This document shows positions 1-12,899 of a stretch of DNA of 64,000 bases, piece after piece. The stretch lies in NCBI GenBank assembly GCA_963693365.1, contig CAVNZM010000006.1, forward strand, positions 10,168,001 to 10,232,000, in the 5' to 3' direction. The notes under the pieces are model-generated. The model made no database searches and had not been told where the DNA came from. It worked only from the letters and a program-made list of their open reading frames with translations. A program made the translations under genes and the position numbers. The number at the start of each line of letters is the position of its first letter. Position 1 is the first letter of the stretch. This DNA comes from Amoebidium appalachense (taxonomy: Eukaryota > Ichthyosporea).

Positions 1-313
1 CGGTAGAGGTGTAAATTTTGTGTCAGCAGACTGTGCGTGTGTGTGTGCTCTTGTGTGCAAAAATTTAATTGTCAAGTGTGTGCGCACGCGCGATGCACTT
101 GCAGTGTTCGACGTGTGTGTTGTGTGTGGCACTGTTGTATGTGCGTACGCATATACTGGCGTAAAATGTTGTGCACGTTGCACATGTGTTTGTAGTGACC
201 ACTGTACAAAGGTACAAGTGCGCATTGACATGTGTTCTGTTCTGAACTCAGGACAAAGGATGAACTATGAATCAAAAACGAACGTGCTGTTGGATATTAT
301 CCGCTGGATCACC

Positions 314-355
<42 letters not shown>

Positions 356-576
356 ATCCCCCCCCAACCGCCACCAACCGGAAACCCCTCCCCCCTTCCG
401 GGAAACCCCCCACCCCCCGGGTTGGGGAGCAATTTCCCACCTCATCCCCTCATTTGCTCCTACCTGCTTTTAAACCCTCCTATCCACCCCCAGTCCCCCT
501 TCCTCTCTGCCCCCCTCGGCCTGCCCCAATTAGTGAACCCCTCCCCTCCTCCCCCTCCCCCCTCTCCCCGCCCGCT

Positions 577-617
<41 letters not shown>

Positions 618-833
618 CCAGGCCCCGTCCCGTGGGGTTCCACTCACGGTGCTACAAGTATAACTTGAAACCAACACATAGTCTTCAGAATTTTCTCCTA
701 GGCCAAGCGCTGCACCACCTCTTGCAGAGCCCAAATTGAAAACCAATGATAAAGATGCAAGGCAGGCTCATAAGAGGAGCAGAAGGTGCAGGGAAAGGGA
801 GGGAGCCGTGGGAAAGGTTGTTGTTGTTTGGGC

Positions 834-881
<48 letters not shown>

Positions 882-917
882 TGGGGGAGAGGGAGAGGGG
901 GGGACTCAGTCGGGGGG

Positions 918-954
<37 letters not shown>

Positions 955-1102
955 TTGAGGGGAGGACGGTCGAAAATTTCCGTACATGCATCATAATTTC
1001 ACAGCACGAGAGTGATGGACTTGGTGAGACAAAAGTTGCAATACCGTGACTTCTCAAATTTTTACCTGTGGTATCCAATCCGGTCTCTCGAGAATCAGCC
1101 GC

Positions 1103-1136
<34 letters not shown>

Positions 1137-1852
1137 GGGGGGGGGAGGGGGGGGGGTTGTAGTTTTTGGAAAATTCCAATGATTTTAATTGTACACAGGA
1201 AGCCTTAGGGGCAGTCTCCTAGACTTTGAAGCCTTCCCATTTTCCAGCTTCGGAAAGTCATTGAAACGTTGTCACACAGCAAACATATCAATCTTGAACC
1301 CCCCCCCCCCCCCCCCCCGGGCACCCCGCCACCCCGTGTCACTGCACCCGAAAAACATGTCACTAGACCGACTCCATAGACTTGAAAAAGCCACACAGCC
1401 TGTTTCATCTGGCACATCTTTTTTCTGAGCCCAGAATGCCCGCACATACCTATTCCTCCCCAAGAAGTCTGCTTTGTGTCGGATATCATATCACCGAGTC
1501 CACTCCAGTCTCCCCTTGCCTTTATATGAATTCGTGTCCTCTCCCCCAACCCCCCCCCCCCAAACCCCCCCCCCCCCCCCTCCCCTCCCTCCCCCCACCC
1601 CTTCACCCCCATTACAGAGTAAGGAAGGTTTAGGGGGACAACCAATACCACTTACTTTGGTGCTCCAAACATACTCAGTTGAAACGGTTACCCGCCAAGG
1701 AACAGCCAATGGCATACGTTTTAATCTGATCATTCACTACGAAGTAAGTGCTCCATAACATGGGCATTCAGCACAGAAGACTTGGCAACAGATATCTTAC
1801 CGTGCAAAAGTTCGCTGCTGCAAAATTTTCCTTTGACCCCCCCCCCACCCCC

Positions 1853-1894
<42 letters not shown>

Positions 1895-2040
1895 ACACAC
1901 ACACAGAGAGAGAGAGAAACACAGACACAGGTTGTTACACGATGGCATTCACTCAGGCCACTGACGATGTCCACCTGCCAGAGACTGCTGCGCGAACATG
2001 CATTTGGTAATACAGTGCAGGGGGCACAAACGTGATATGT
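1..2040. other. Gene-free, simple-repeat-dominated block
   Basis: I see no gene here. The block holds long C or G homopolymers (near 319-355, 834-880, 915-953, 1106-1135, 1300-1318 and 1858-1892), a (CA)n run near 579-616, and short stretches of ordinary sequence between them. Open frames translate as poly-Pro, poly-Gly or Thr-His and have no splice-bounded coding segments. A stretch near 1280-1300 ending in a C tract could be a worn repeat tail, but this is too short to call. Confidence 0.6.
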
Positions 2041-4960
2041 ACACACACACGTAACAGCAACTTGCAGCTTGAGGGGCCTGTACAGCCACACCCACCAACA
2101 CCCTCCGAACACACACAGGCCACATGACAGAGGCACATAAAAGATACAGACTTGTCCGGATGTTCTTATTTACGAGAGATTCATGAAATGTGTGACCATT
2201 CATTAACAAGTTATCTGCAACTGGCGTAGATACCATGGCTGGCATAAAAACACAGTGGCTTACAATTCATAGGCTGCAGGCTCAGTGTTGTATTTAGGCT
2301 ACACCACAAAAACAAATCAAACTCTTGCCGGAGTAACCAAGACCACACCCAAATGCCTTGCCAACTTAGGTGATTTATTTTAGCCTCGTGTCGTGTTTTT
2401 ATACCCGCAGATCTGAATTCTAGATTCAGTGATCCATGCAACAATTGAATCACCAATCAAAGCAATTAGCCAATCAATCTGGCAAATCATAGCCAACTTA
2501 ACCGCTATGCATTCCAAACAAGATCCAGGACCAGAACCCAATGACGTGGCACGAGTCTATCCGTGAACTAATCATTCACGTCTACTGAATCGGGCCAGTC
2601 TGAATCCACACGTACGGCACACGTACGGACACGCGTACGCCTGTGTCTATACGCTACACACAAACTGAGCTACACGCGCTAGAAGCATTGCACTATTCTC
2701 GAAATGCCAATGCTTAAACCATCACGCACATGCACATGATGTACTACACTGATGAACTGATATATGTTTGATATGCCGTATGAGCACAATAATATCTAAT
2801 ATTATTCTGACAACTCTAGGCTGCCCTGCATGGGGCTGAAAGCATCAAAGGTGAGGGCTATACGGGATATATGATATTTATACATATACTCAGCTATATC
2901 ACAAGATAGCTCGGATTTTATAGATGGGTGCTGAGTAGCCTTGGCTCTATAATGAACAGATTATTAGACAGACAGTAAAAGATGAAAACCCTCAAATGCC
3001 AAGTAACCTCAAATGCCAAGTAACCCACGAAATATGATGTGAATCTTGAATCCATACTATCTATCAAGCGGTATATCACAAAGATTGACGATTCAACAAC
3101 TACGAAAAAAAAGTTGTGCAGTGGTTCTGTGACGTGAAAAACGGAAGAACTTGAAAGGTCGAGGAACTCCCAAGGCCATGGTGACAGTAACCTAGTGCTG
3201 AAGTGTCCCATTTCCTAGGAATCTTTGCCGTAACCCGAGTGTTACAACCATTTCTTCATTTTCGCGCCTTTTGCTGCAAGCTTTGTTACACGTGCACCCT
3301 GATCTGCAACCCAGGCACGTGCGGTGCAAAATAACCAGTCAGTTTCTGTCGGGTTGGCTGCCCGTCTTTTTTCCATCCTTGATCTCGAGGGGATCCAAGA
3401 AAAGAACAGAAGCATGGCTGCCCACAGCTGTCGCCCGCCCCCCACCCACACCAGCCCTTTGGGCTGTCGCCCGCCCCCCACCCACACCAGCCCAAAACAC
3501 GCCTCACCCCGACACTTTTGCAAGTGCAGAGAAAAAACATGCCCTGCCCTTCAAACCCCAGGTAATGGATGAAGGTCTCCCGCTGACACGTAAGTGAAGG
3601 AGAAATAGGAACGAGAAGAGATTGCGAAAAGAAAAACGAAACTAGTGGTTGCCCACAGGACAGGGCAGCAAAGGAAACGAGAGACCATTGCTCCGCTGGC
3701 AGGCAGCGGGCATGGGGGACAGAGTCAGAAGGCACACACGCACTATGCCCCTTACCGGTGACGTGCTATCGTTTAATAATGTGGCAGTGAATGACACCCA
3801 TCCATTCTTCTCCAAAGCCGGCTTCACTCTCCAAGCTTAAGTTGGCGGCCCCCCTAGGCTTATTCTTGTCCTCGTTGGGATGTTGAAGCAGTTTGGGAGT
3901 GGTCACACGTAAGGTGCTCTCATCGTATGACCTCTTCGCTCCCGGTATGAACTCCTTGCTGCTCGGATGGTATGGATTCCGTTCGCGGTCTGTGTGGTAA
4001 AGTGAGAGTGAGCATGAGCGTGTGTGGGCTTAAAGATGGCATGTTCGTTTTTCGCAAAGCGAAAAGCTAGAGGCAAAATTGACAACACAGTTTGTCATGC
4101 TTTGTATCCCGGTAAAACAGAAAAGAACATTTCACACCTGTATTTGGCCGTGTCGTTGTCACCTGCAGCGTCCAGCACAAAAGCACACCGAAGTTGCCCC
4201 GCAACAAACTGGCGGATCCATACTGTGCGTGAAACGTAGAGGTGCAGGTGCAACCACTGGGGCAACCGCCGGCAGGAGATAGAGAGGCTGCACTTGAGCG
4301 GACTGAGACTTTGCCAACTGGTTGGCGGTTTATATAGGAGCAGCTGACAGCTGCAGTGGCTCCAAATAGATCTTACGCCTGTAAATTATCGTGATAGTAT
4401 TCCAATCAGAATCTCTTGCTCACAATTGCATGACAACGCACCGATGCCATTATCAAGTCGATATCGAGATGGGCTTTGTACATTTTGTGCATTGACAAGT
4501 GGCACAAAAAGCGTTAAAAAGCATGGTTAAATGCTGAAAGCTTTGTATTTTTGTAGGCATACGCTTCTTTTGTATCAGAAGCTGTTGTTGCTGTGATACG
4601 TCAACTTGCAATTGGCAGTAGAGAACAGTCTCTTGTCCAATCAAACAACACATAATCATAGCACATTTAGCCGCAACGTCACCATAAGGTTTGTGGTCTG
4701 TGATTGGTTTCTCTTTCCGATTGGCTGACATGCTTGAATGGCGCCAAGACTGTTTCGGGGCTCTGCATACACGTCATGTATTCATTTACAGAAAGATAAG
4801 CAGTCGGTCTGCTTAGCCAGGTATCGATTGCAATGCGCTGAGGGTTAAGATGGGGTTTTAAAATACTTATAAATTTCTACTCAGCATGACACGATGCCAG
4901 TGATTTAATTGTTTTGGTGTTGATCCTGTTGCTTTCAACTGCAAAGTACTGCAGCCCCTC
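2041..4960. other. Mixed-composition intergenic sequence, no recognised gene
   Basis: About 2.9 kb of ordinary-complexity DNA without a coding segment I can support. It contains a 17-bp tandem duplication near 2988-3022, a ~34-bp GC-rich tandem duplication near 3428-3495, and CCAAT-type boxes near 2452, 2470, 4627, 4701 and 4719. Clustered CCAAT boxes and a TATATA string near 4331 could mark promoters, but no convincing first exon follows. ORFs of 60-108 codons here lack family resemblance or flanking splice sites. Confidence 0.4.
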
Positions 4961-4963
4961 CCG

Positions 4964-5043
<80 letters not shown>
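4964..5043. repeat. C homopolymer, ~79 nt
   Basis: An almost pure run of C, the longest homopolymer in the window. It is directly followed by a short GT-rich stretch. A second C tract lies at about 5158-5197. The exact length is unlikely to be reliable in any assembly. Confidence 0.9.
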
Positions 5044-5156
5044 TTGTGTGTGTGTATGCTTGCGTGTGGGGCGTTGTGCCTGGACACTTCATCCCCCGGA
5101 CCAGGTCACAACTTGACTTGTTCGTCCTATCATCTACCTTCCCCTACCACTGCCCC

Positions 5157-5197
<41 letters not shown>

Positions 5198-5249
5198 TTT
5201 TCCCCCTCCTCTTCGAGCAATCCGCGTCCTCCCTCCCTAGCACTGGTGG

Positions 5250-5374
5250 CACATCGCGCGCGCACACACACACAGTCACACACGCACACACACACACACT
5301 GTGGCACCACAAAACACACACGCGCGCGCGCACACACACACACGCACACACGCGCGGACACACACACACGTGCA

Positions 5375-5463
<89 letters not shown>
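5250..5463. repeat. (CA)n microsatellite array with CG-bearing interruptions
   Basis: A (CA)n-dominated tract with scattered CACG and GCGCGC interruptions at its left end. It ends in a purer run of about 80 nt at 5378-5458. It is translated as Thr-His repeats in the open frames and is not a gene. Confidence 0.9.
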
Positions 5464-5465
<2 letters not shown>

Positions 5466-5687
5466 ATTTCGGCATTATGATAGCTATATATCGTATATGA
5501 TAGGTTGCACACCCTTCTTGTGTGTACACTTGACACTTACAAAAGTTGCTGAATGCAAAGTCTCTCCCCCCCCCCCCCCTCCCTCCTCCCCCCCCTCCCC
5601 CCCCCCTCCCCCCCCCCCCTCCCCCCTCAACCCTCGCCCCACCCATGTACACCACCACCGGCCACCATCCTCCCCACACCATCCCCC

Positions 5688-5840
5688 CGGCCCTCCCTGA
5701 GAATGGGCTCTGCTTATGACACATACTGTGCGCATGGCTGATGTTGCATACTTGAATGTTTGCCTTTGCATGTGTCCTGCACTATGCTTCTCATTGTGTA
5801 TGCGTACTTCGTACTGTGTTCCGCATTCAACCCCCTCCCC
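5688..5840 (+). repeat. SINE-like element, copy A (5'-truncated)
   Basis: This copy matches the body and 3' end of an interspersed family that recurs at least a dozen times in the window. It starts at the conserved GAGGATGGGCTCTGC-type block (here GAGAATGGGC), runs through TTCGTACTGTGTTCCGCATT, and ends in a C-rich tail from about 5830. It is on the + strand, opposite to most copies. The 5' tRNA-like part seen in the copy at 19805-20060 is missing, as expected for 5'-truncated retroposition. Confidence 0.75.
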
Positions 5841-6007
5841 GCCCCCCCCCCCCCCCCCCCCCCCCCCCTTCTCCCCCCTCCCCCTCCCCCCTCCGTCCAC
5901 AGCCCTCCCCCAATTCACCGTGCATTCCCTTATGCCCCGAGGCCTGTTGCCGCTGCAGCACTGTTTCGGGCATGAACTCATAAATATCTAAAAGGTGCTC
6001 CCCTTCT

Positions 6008-6051
<44 letters not shown>

Positions 6052-6679
6052 GCCCCCTCTCCTCCCTCCCTCTTATGTACTTTGAGCCCCTTGCGCTCCA
6101 TTTGCAGTGGCCCGAGTCCTCCCAACCTAGCTACACACCAAAAAAGTATACCATACACAAACACAAATACCCACACAGAAGTACACACACAATCTGAGTG
6201 CTTGTAATATGTGAATAATATTGATTATATTTTAAAAAACAATTTAAAAATAGGAATATGGGGTTGGGGCCAAACCAATAAGCCTTTAACTATCATATTA
6301 AATAGTTCCATAACCCCGGAGACAGTTCTGGCATTGAAAGACTTTCCATGGGAGTCTGTGACTCAGCCACCACCGACTCTGCCCGGTTCATTTGTTTTTG
6401 CCAAGTTGCCGTAAGAAGTGCCGTTAATCTTGGTACCGGTGTGTGCGTGTTTGTGTGTACCCCGCTCCTTACATCACATCCATCCCATCCTCTACAGATC
6501 TCCTACCGACACCTGGGGCCACCCGGGCCCCACCGCCTTTCCTCGATACATTAAGCTGAACACAACCACGCACCAAAAAACATATGGCTGTGGTCGCTTG
6601 CTCCAGTTAAAGAAATGACACGTAATTTACGTCTGCTGTGCACATAACGACCCAGGGGGGAAATTTGTGTGGCAGGATG

Positions 6680-6723
<44 letters not shown>

Positions 6724-6755
6724 CACGTGTGTTGATTTTATTTTTTCTTTTCTTT

Positions 6756-6965
6756 CTTTCTTTCTTTTTTGGGGGGGGGGGGGGGGGGGGGGGGGGGAGA
6801 AGAAGGGGTCTCGCTAAAAAAGGCCCTATCGTGGTCATCATGACCGGGATGATGAATACTAAGTGTGGTGCTGGTGGCTGAACGGTTGTGTGTGAAGACA
6901 TTAAAAAACCACCTGGTAGGCGCGCACCGCTTTGCTTTTTTTTTTTTCCTTTTTTTTTCCCCTTT

Positions 6966-7000
<35 letters not shown>

Positions 7001-7016
7001 TGTACGTGTGTGTGTG

Positions 7017-7076
<60 letters not shown>

Positions 7077-7245
7077 TGTGTGTGCATTTTTTTTTTTTTT
7101 TTTTTTTGGGGGGGGGGGTCTCACCAAAATTAGGCCCTATCTTGGTCATCATGACCTGGATGATAAATGTATTATCATTATAATTCGCGTCATGCTGGTG
7201 TCAAACGGTTGTATGACTTCACTAAAAACCACCTGCAACCACACA
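6756..7245 (-). repeat. Second interspersed repeat family, two diverged copies
   Basis: Two related segments, about 6797-6920 and 7119-7245, each follow a T tract and then a G tract on the + strand. They share an AGGCCCTATC block, a near-palindrome GGTCATCATGACC, a GGATGAT block, ACGGTTGT, and an AAAAACCACCTG end. Read on the - strand each ends C(n) then A(n), the same tail architecture as the SINE-like family, although the bodies are unrelated. (GT)n arrays at 6684-6716 and 6986-7078 are interleaved. No coding potential is seen. Confidence 0.65.
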
Positions 7246-7520
7246 CAGATCTAGAAACACACACAACCAAAACGTAACGTTAACCGTGACTTTTAATTTC
7301 TCTCTCAGCTTCTCTTTCATCAAAAAGTGGTGTGGGGTTTGGGTCCGTACGTGTATATATGGTTGTGGATTAGTAACCAGATTCTTATTTCAAGTTACGG
7401 GCTAATATGCATATTAGTGTCTATTAGTGTCTAGCGCGGGCATGTCTCACGGTATGCTTGGGGACGTGTGGGTCACCGTGGGGTTATTGATTCAATGATG
7501 AGCCGGGGTGGGCTTTTTTT

Positions 7521-7524
<4 letters not shown>

Positions 7525-7586
<62 letters not shown>

Positions 7587-7590
7587 GGGG
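7525..7590. repeat. (GT)n microsatellite
   Basis: A pure GT run of about 58 nt between a T11 tract and a G tract, immediately beyond the tail end of SINE-like copy B. It looks like an expansion within or next to the element's tail. Confidence 0.85.
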
Positions 7591-7880
7591 GGGGGGGTTT
7601 GAATGCGGAACACAGTACAAAGTACGCATACACGATGAGAAGCATGGTGCAGGACACATGCAAAGGCAAACATTCAAGTATGCAACATCAGCCATGCGCA
7701 CAGTATGCGTCATAAGCAGAGCCCATCCTCAGGGAGGGCCCAAGTCATCAATTGCGTCTGAGTTTCGACCCCTTAGCCCGCGTATATACGACGCTCCAAC
7801 TCAAACAGCAGCATCAACTGAACTTGGGTGGGTCAACCCGTCTTGATCAAAGACGAGCAGGGTTGCTTATGCAAGCAAGG
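7591..7880 (-). repeat. SINE-like element, copy B (near full length)
   Basis: This is one of the two longest copies, oriented on the - strand. In element orientation it begins near 7880 and carries a TGTTTGAGTTGG segment (A-box-like). About 37 nt further on is GGTCGAAACTC (B-box-like), followed by the body and the CGCATTCAAACC end running into a C tract. Its first 154 nt on the + strand are identical to copy C, 452 bp to the right. The Pol III box assignment is inference from consensus similarity. Confidence 0.75.
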
Positions 7881-8042
7881 TGAGCAGAACGGTGAAGATG
7901 TGTGTGCAAACTAATGCAGTGCAGCGAAAAACGCGTATGTGCTTACAGATGCACGACACAGAGCAACCATGCCCGGTTGCATGGAAGTAAAGATGTCTCC
8001 ACACAGTGGTCTGTCCTGAAAGGACACCTCTGAAAGAAGACA

Positions 8043-8203
8043 GGGGGGGTTTGAATGCGGAACACAGTACAAAGTACGCATACACGATGAGAAGCATGGT
8101 GCAGGACACATGCAAAGGCAAACATTCAAGTATGCAACATCAGCCATGCGCACAGTATGCGTCATAAGCAGAGCCCATCCTCAGGGAGGGCCCAAGTCAT
8201 CAA
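8043..8203 (-). repeat. SINE-like element, copy C (5'-truncated)
   Basis: Identical to copy B over about 154 bases plus the adjoining G tract. It is truncated at the CCCAAGTCATCAA point, where it passes into another G tract. The absence of any substitution against copy B implies very recent duplication or gene conversion. Confidence 0.78.
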
Positions 8204-8723
8204 GGGGGGGGGGGGGGGGGGGGTATACGTACTCCATGTACGCATGCCGGCAGCCCAATATCCATTAGCCAACAGCTTCATGACCATCCATGGCAAGTCA
8301 TACAAGTCAAGAGCAGAGGTTTCCGTTCCAGCGGAATCTTCATATATTTCTACACAATGTCACACGTTACAAAAGCAAGGTAAAACTCTGCCGGAAGGAG
8401 CGAGTTGCTCCCACAGCACACTAACCATAAAAACCTTGACACTATTACCCAGTACACACAACTAACTAGTTAAACACTCTTGGCGTTTAACTCTGGATTT
8501 ATATAGCCTTACTATTTGCCTGCAAGGGTATAAAAAGGCTCACCGAGACTCACACGTTTGCTTTGTCAACTAACAATACCTATGTACATATAGCGAATGA
8601 GCCGGCCTCAATGAAATGGGGCAGCCACACCATTCACCTACCACCAATAAAAGAACCGTGGAAAATTCACTCTACCGTAAATAAATGAGCATACATGCGC
8701 CATCGAGGCTACACATATGGTTG
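8204..8723. other. Downstream flank of lipoyl synthase
   Basis: About 520 bp after the LIAS stop codon on the - strand. It holds a G tract (8204-8223) and ordinary sequence. I see no further exon and no clear AATAAA on the - strand within 100 nt of the stop, so the transcript end is not placed. Confidence 0.45.
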
Positions 8724-9780
8724 CTATTGTGCGCCTGCAGCTGCGGCCTGTCTGGCCTTGAGGATGTTTGTGATGAAGAACTCACCGGCCTTGTATGATG
8801 ACCGCACCAACGGCCCTGTGCCCATGACCCAATGTCAGCACGTCATTGTAACATTTACCACAGATATCCCCCTGCCCCCCTGCTCCCCCCCCCCCCCCCC
8901 CCCCTCTCCCACCCCCCCCCTCCCTTTCCCCTCCCACACACACCCAGAAAAGAAGGGGAGGGGGTCCGAGGGGGGGGGGGGGGGGGGGGGGGAGAGGAGA
9001 AAAGAGGAGGAGGAAGGGGGGCGGAGGGCGAGAGAGGGGGGGGGGGGGGGGGGGGGGAATGAACTCTCCTCTTCCCCCTCCTAGAACGAGAACAACGAAT
9101 TAGCAAGCGCGAGTGAGTGCGTGCGTGAGCACCCACCCACACCCAACAACACCCACCCACACCCACCCACACACAACCCACGGGCCTTGCAACACAAGTC
9201 ATCCCCAGCATACACAGAACTACACATGGCTGCCCACTCCCTCATATCCCTGCCCCACGCCCGGCATTAAACTCTCAACAGACCCACCCACCACATGTCA
9301 TTCGAAGCACACACGGAAATGTGCAAAGCTATACCCCCCCTCCCCCCTCCCCAACCATTTGCTAGCCAACTAGCAACAAGTGAGCCCCCTGTTCTAAGCA
9401 CTAAACCTATGCCCTGATTCGGCAGTGTTGCTGAAAAACAAAACAAGCAAGGGGGTATCCATACCTGAGGCGGTGTACTTGAAGCCCAGCTCATCGCCCA
9501 TCTTCTGGAAGTAGTCGAACTTCTCGGGGGTCACATACTCGTGCACCTGCAGCAACCCCTCAGCAAAAGAAAGACGACATGCAAGCTACCTCATTGTCCA
9601 ACACCATCCCCCCTCCCCCCCTCCCCCCTCCCCCCACCTTCCTGTCCTCTGGCCACACCCTCTCCATCCTGCCTATGGCCATATACACACACCAACCCAT
9701 AACCCACACGGAGATTTAAGTCGAAGGTTCCTAGAGAGTCCAAACTGGAGAGAGAGCAGCAAGGAAAAGGAAGGAAAGCC

Positions 9781-9830
<50 letters not shown>

Positions 9831-10182
9831 AACAGTGGTAGTGTGCTAGTATTTAGGCATCTCGTGTAACACATGTGTGTATTTGACGGAGCCAATCCCA
9901 TGTGCATCCCGTGTGCACGCACCTTCATGTGTTTCTTTGTCGGCTGCATGTACTGGCCAAGCGTCAGGCAGTCCACATCGATCGACCGCAGATCTGCGCA
10001 AAAACCCGTTAGAGCTCTCAAAAACATTTGTTCGGTTTACCCTACCCCCCCCTCCCCCGGGCCCCCGCCCTCCTACCACCCACCACCGAACACCCCATGG
10101 ATCACTCCAACCAAACACCTTCTAATAGGAAACCGTTACACATGCTCATGTGTGCTACGTTTGGTGTCTGTACAGGGTGCTG

Positions 10183-10233
<51 letters not shown>

Positions 10234-10768
10234 GGGGGGGGGTGTGCCTGTCGATCTAAACGCGCCTTCATCCAGGTGCACACATGCGCACACATGCACC
10301 TGCATGTGTGCCTGTGCCTCCCCCATGCCCGTACACGTACCCTTCATAGTCTGGATGACTTCCTCGTCCGTCTCGCCCACCCCCAGCATCAGACTGGTCT
10401 TAGTGACCAGGTGGGGGTATGCCGTCTTGACGTGCTCCAGCACGGCCATGCTCTGGCGGTACTTGGCCCGGGGGTCACGCACACGGGGTGTCAGCCGCTG
10501 TGAAAACGAACTGTTAGTTCCCATGCATGTCATACGACGTCAGAGGATGGGAGACGAATCACACAAATCCTTTTGTGCTTGGTGGATGAAGAAAGGGCCG
10601 GAGCGGGGAAGAATCGTGTGAGCTACGGGGCATTAAGAACCATGGCAGGTCTGCCGAGGAAACACGCAGCCACACACATGCGTTGGCACCACCGCCACCA
10701 CCTCCAACTACACCAAGTTCAATCCCTTCCCCCCAAAACACCCCTCCCCCTCCTCTTCCCCCCCCCCC

Positions 10769-10799
<31 letters not shown>

Positions 10800-11681
10800 A
10801 CCTCCACGGTCTCCATATTGTGTGCATACACGTCCAGGCCCGACCCAGCCACGATGGACACCAGCTCCTTGTTGCCCGTGAAGTCGGGTGTCAGGCACTC
10901 CACAAGAATCTCGGGCTTTCTGCAGCCACCACCCTCCATCAGCACAGATCCACAAATCCCCCAAACCAACCCCTCCCCTCCCTCCCTCCCCCCTCCCCCT
11001 CCCCCTCCTCTCCCCCCCCCCCCCCTCCCGACTCAAAAAGATCCCGATTCTCCCCCCCCGCCACACACTTAGCCATCCCGGCGCACACAATATGGCATGT
11101 GCGCTGCTCCACCACCTTGACCAACACAAACACACACCACAATACCAACCCATATTCCCTCTCCATTCCCTGAACAAAACCCCAGAGAACAGAAAAACAC
11201 ATCCGTTCTTCGTTACCCCCCTCCCCTTCCCCCCCCCCCCCCCCCCCCTCCCCCCCCCGTCTCCGCAGCTCTTTGCTCTCACATCACCCCTACCCTGGTT
11301 GAACGCATGGCCAACCTTATAACCGCTCGAAGAATATTACCCCTCCCTCCCCCTCCCCCCCCCCCCCCCCCCCCTCCCCCTGCCCCACAACCAGGCATGA
11401 TGGCCACAGCCATGTGAACCTCCTACTCACCTCTGCTTCAATTCGCGCACAGTCTCAGCAATGTGATTGGCTCCCTGGTCCGGCAGGTCTGCAAGGAGGA
11501 ACCATCCATCAGCCCAACCACCCAATAGAGGCCATACAACCACATGCCCTCCTCCCTTGTGCCACTCCAACAAACAACCTCTATTAATCACACACCACCC
11601 TGCCTGTCTATCTTTTACTAATAGACACACGATCTTTACCACCCCCATCCCCCCCCCCCCTCCCCCCGCCCCCCCGTCCAT

Positions 11682-11767
<86 letters not shown>

Positions 11768-12383
11768 CAAGAACAACAACAACACACATATGCACGGGCA
11801 CACAAACCTGCACCTCATACCTGCACCTGCACCCACACCCACACCCACCCATCCCCACACGCACCATCACGGTCCACGGATGTCAGGACGACATAGTCCA
11901 GGCCCCAGCGGCTGACAGCCTCTGCCGTGTTCGTTGGCTCGGCAGGGTCCAGGGGTGGGGGGGTCCTGCTGGTCTTGACGGAGCAGAACCGGCAACCACG
12001 TGTGCACGTGTCTCCCATGATCTACAAACCCAGCATGGAAGATATCACCCAACAATAGAATCTATTCTGTGTTGTGTGTGCGAAGCTCTGTGTATATGCA
12101 TGTCTGAACGAGTTAAATGAGCGTGAATGCATGTTTGCAGGTGTCTCGGCGATGCATGCACACCCACACATCTCCCCCACCTGCTCTGTCTCTCTTGGTG
12201 TGTGTGTGTGTGCGTGTGCGTGTCTGTATGTGTGTCCGTATGCATGTGTGTCTGTCTGCTGTCTGGGGCGAGCACGACATCATGCATCCAGCTGCCTTTT
12301 TGGCTGACTCTTCTCTCTGTCTCTCTCTGTGTATGTGTGTGGCTGTGTATGTGTACGTGCATGTGTGCATGAGTGCATGAGTG

Positions 12384-12421
<38 letters not shown>

Positions 12422-12511
12422 TGCATGTGTGTGTGTGTACGTGCATGTGTGTGTTTGTGTGTGTGTGTGTGTACGTGCATGTGTGTGTTTGTGTGTGTGT
12501 GTGTGTACGTG

Positions 12512-12549
<38 letters not shown>

Positions 12550-12585
12550 TGCATGTGTGTGTGTGTGTGTGTGTGTGTGTACGTG

Positions 12586-12623
<38 letters not shown>

Positions 12624-12625
12624 TG

Positions 12626-12664
<39 letters not shown>

Positions 12665-12864
12665 ATGCATATGTGCATGTGTGTGTGTGTGTGTGCGTGC
12701 ATGCGTGCATGTGTGTGTGTGTGTGTGTACCTGCATGTGTGCATGTGTGTGTGTGTGTGTGTACGTGCATGTGTGTGTGTGTGTGTGTGTGTGTGTACGT
12801 GCATGTGTGCATGTGTGTGTGTGTGTGTACGTGCATGTGTGCATGTGTATGTGTGTGTGTGTAC

Positions 12865-12899
<35 letters not shown>

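Noticed and set aside
5044-5700. 218-codon open frame with poly-Pro and Thr-His
   Set aside because: Composite of C tracts and a (CA)n array; no unique coding segment.
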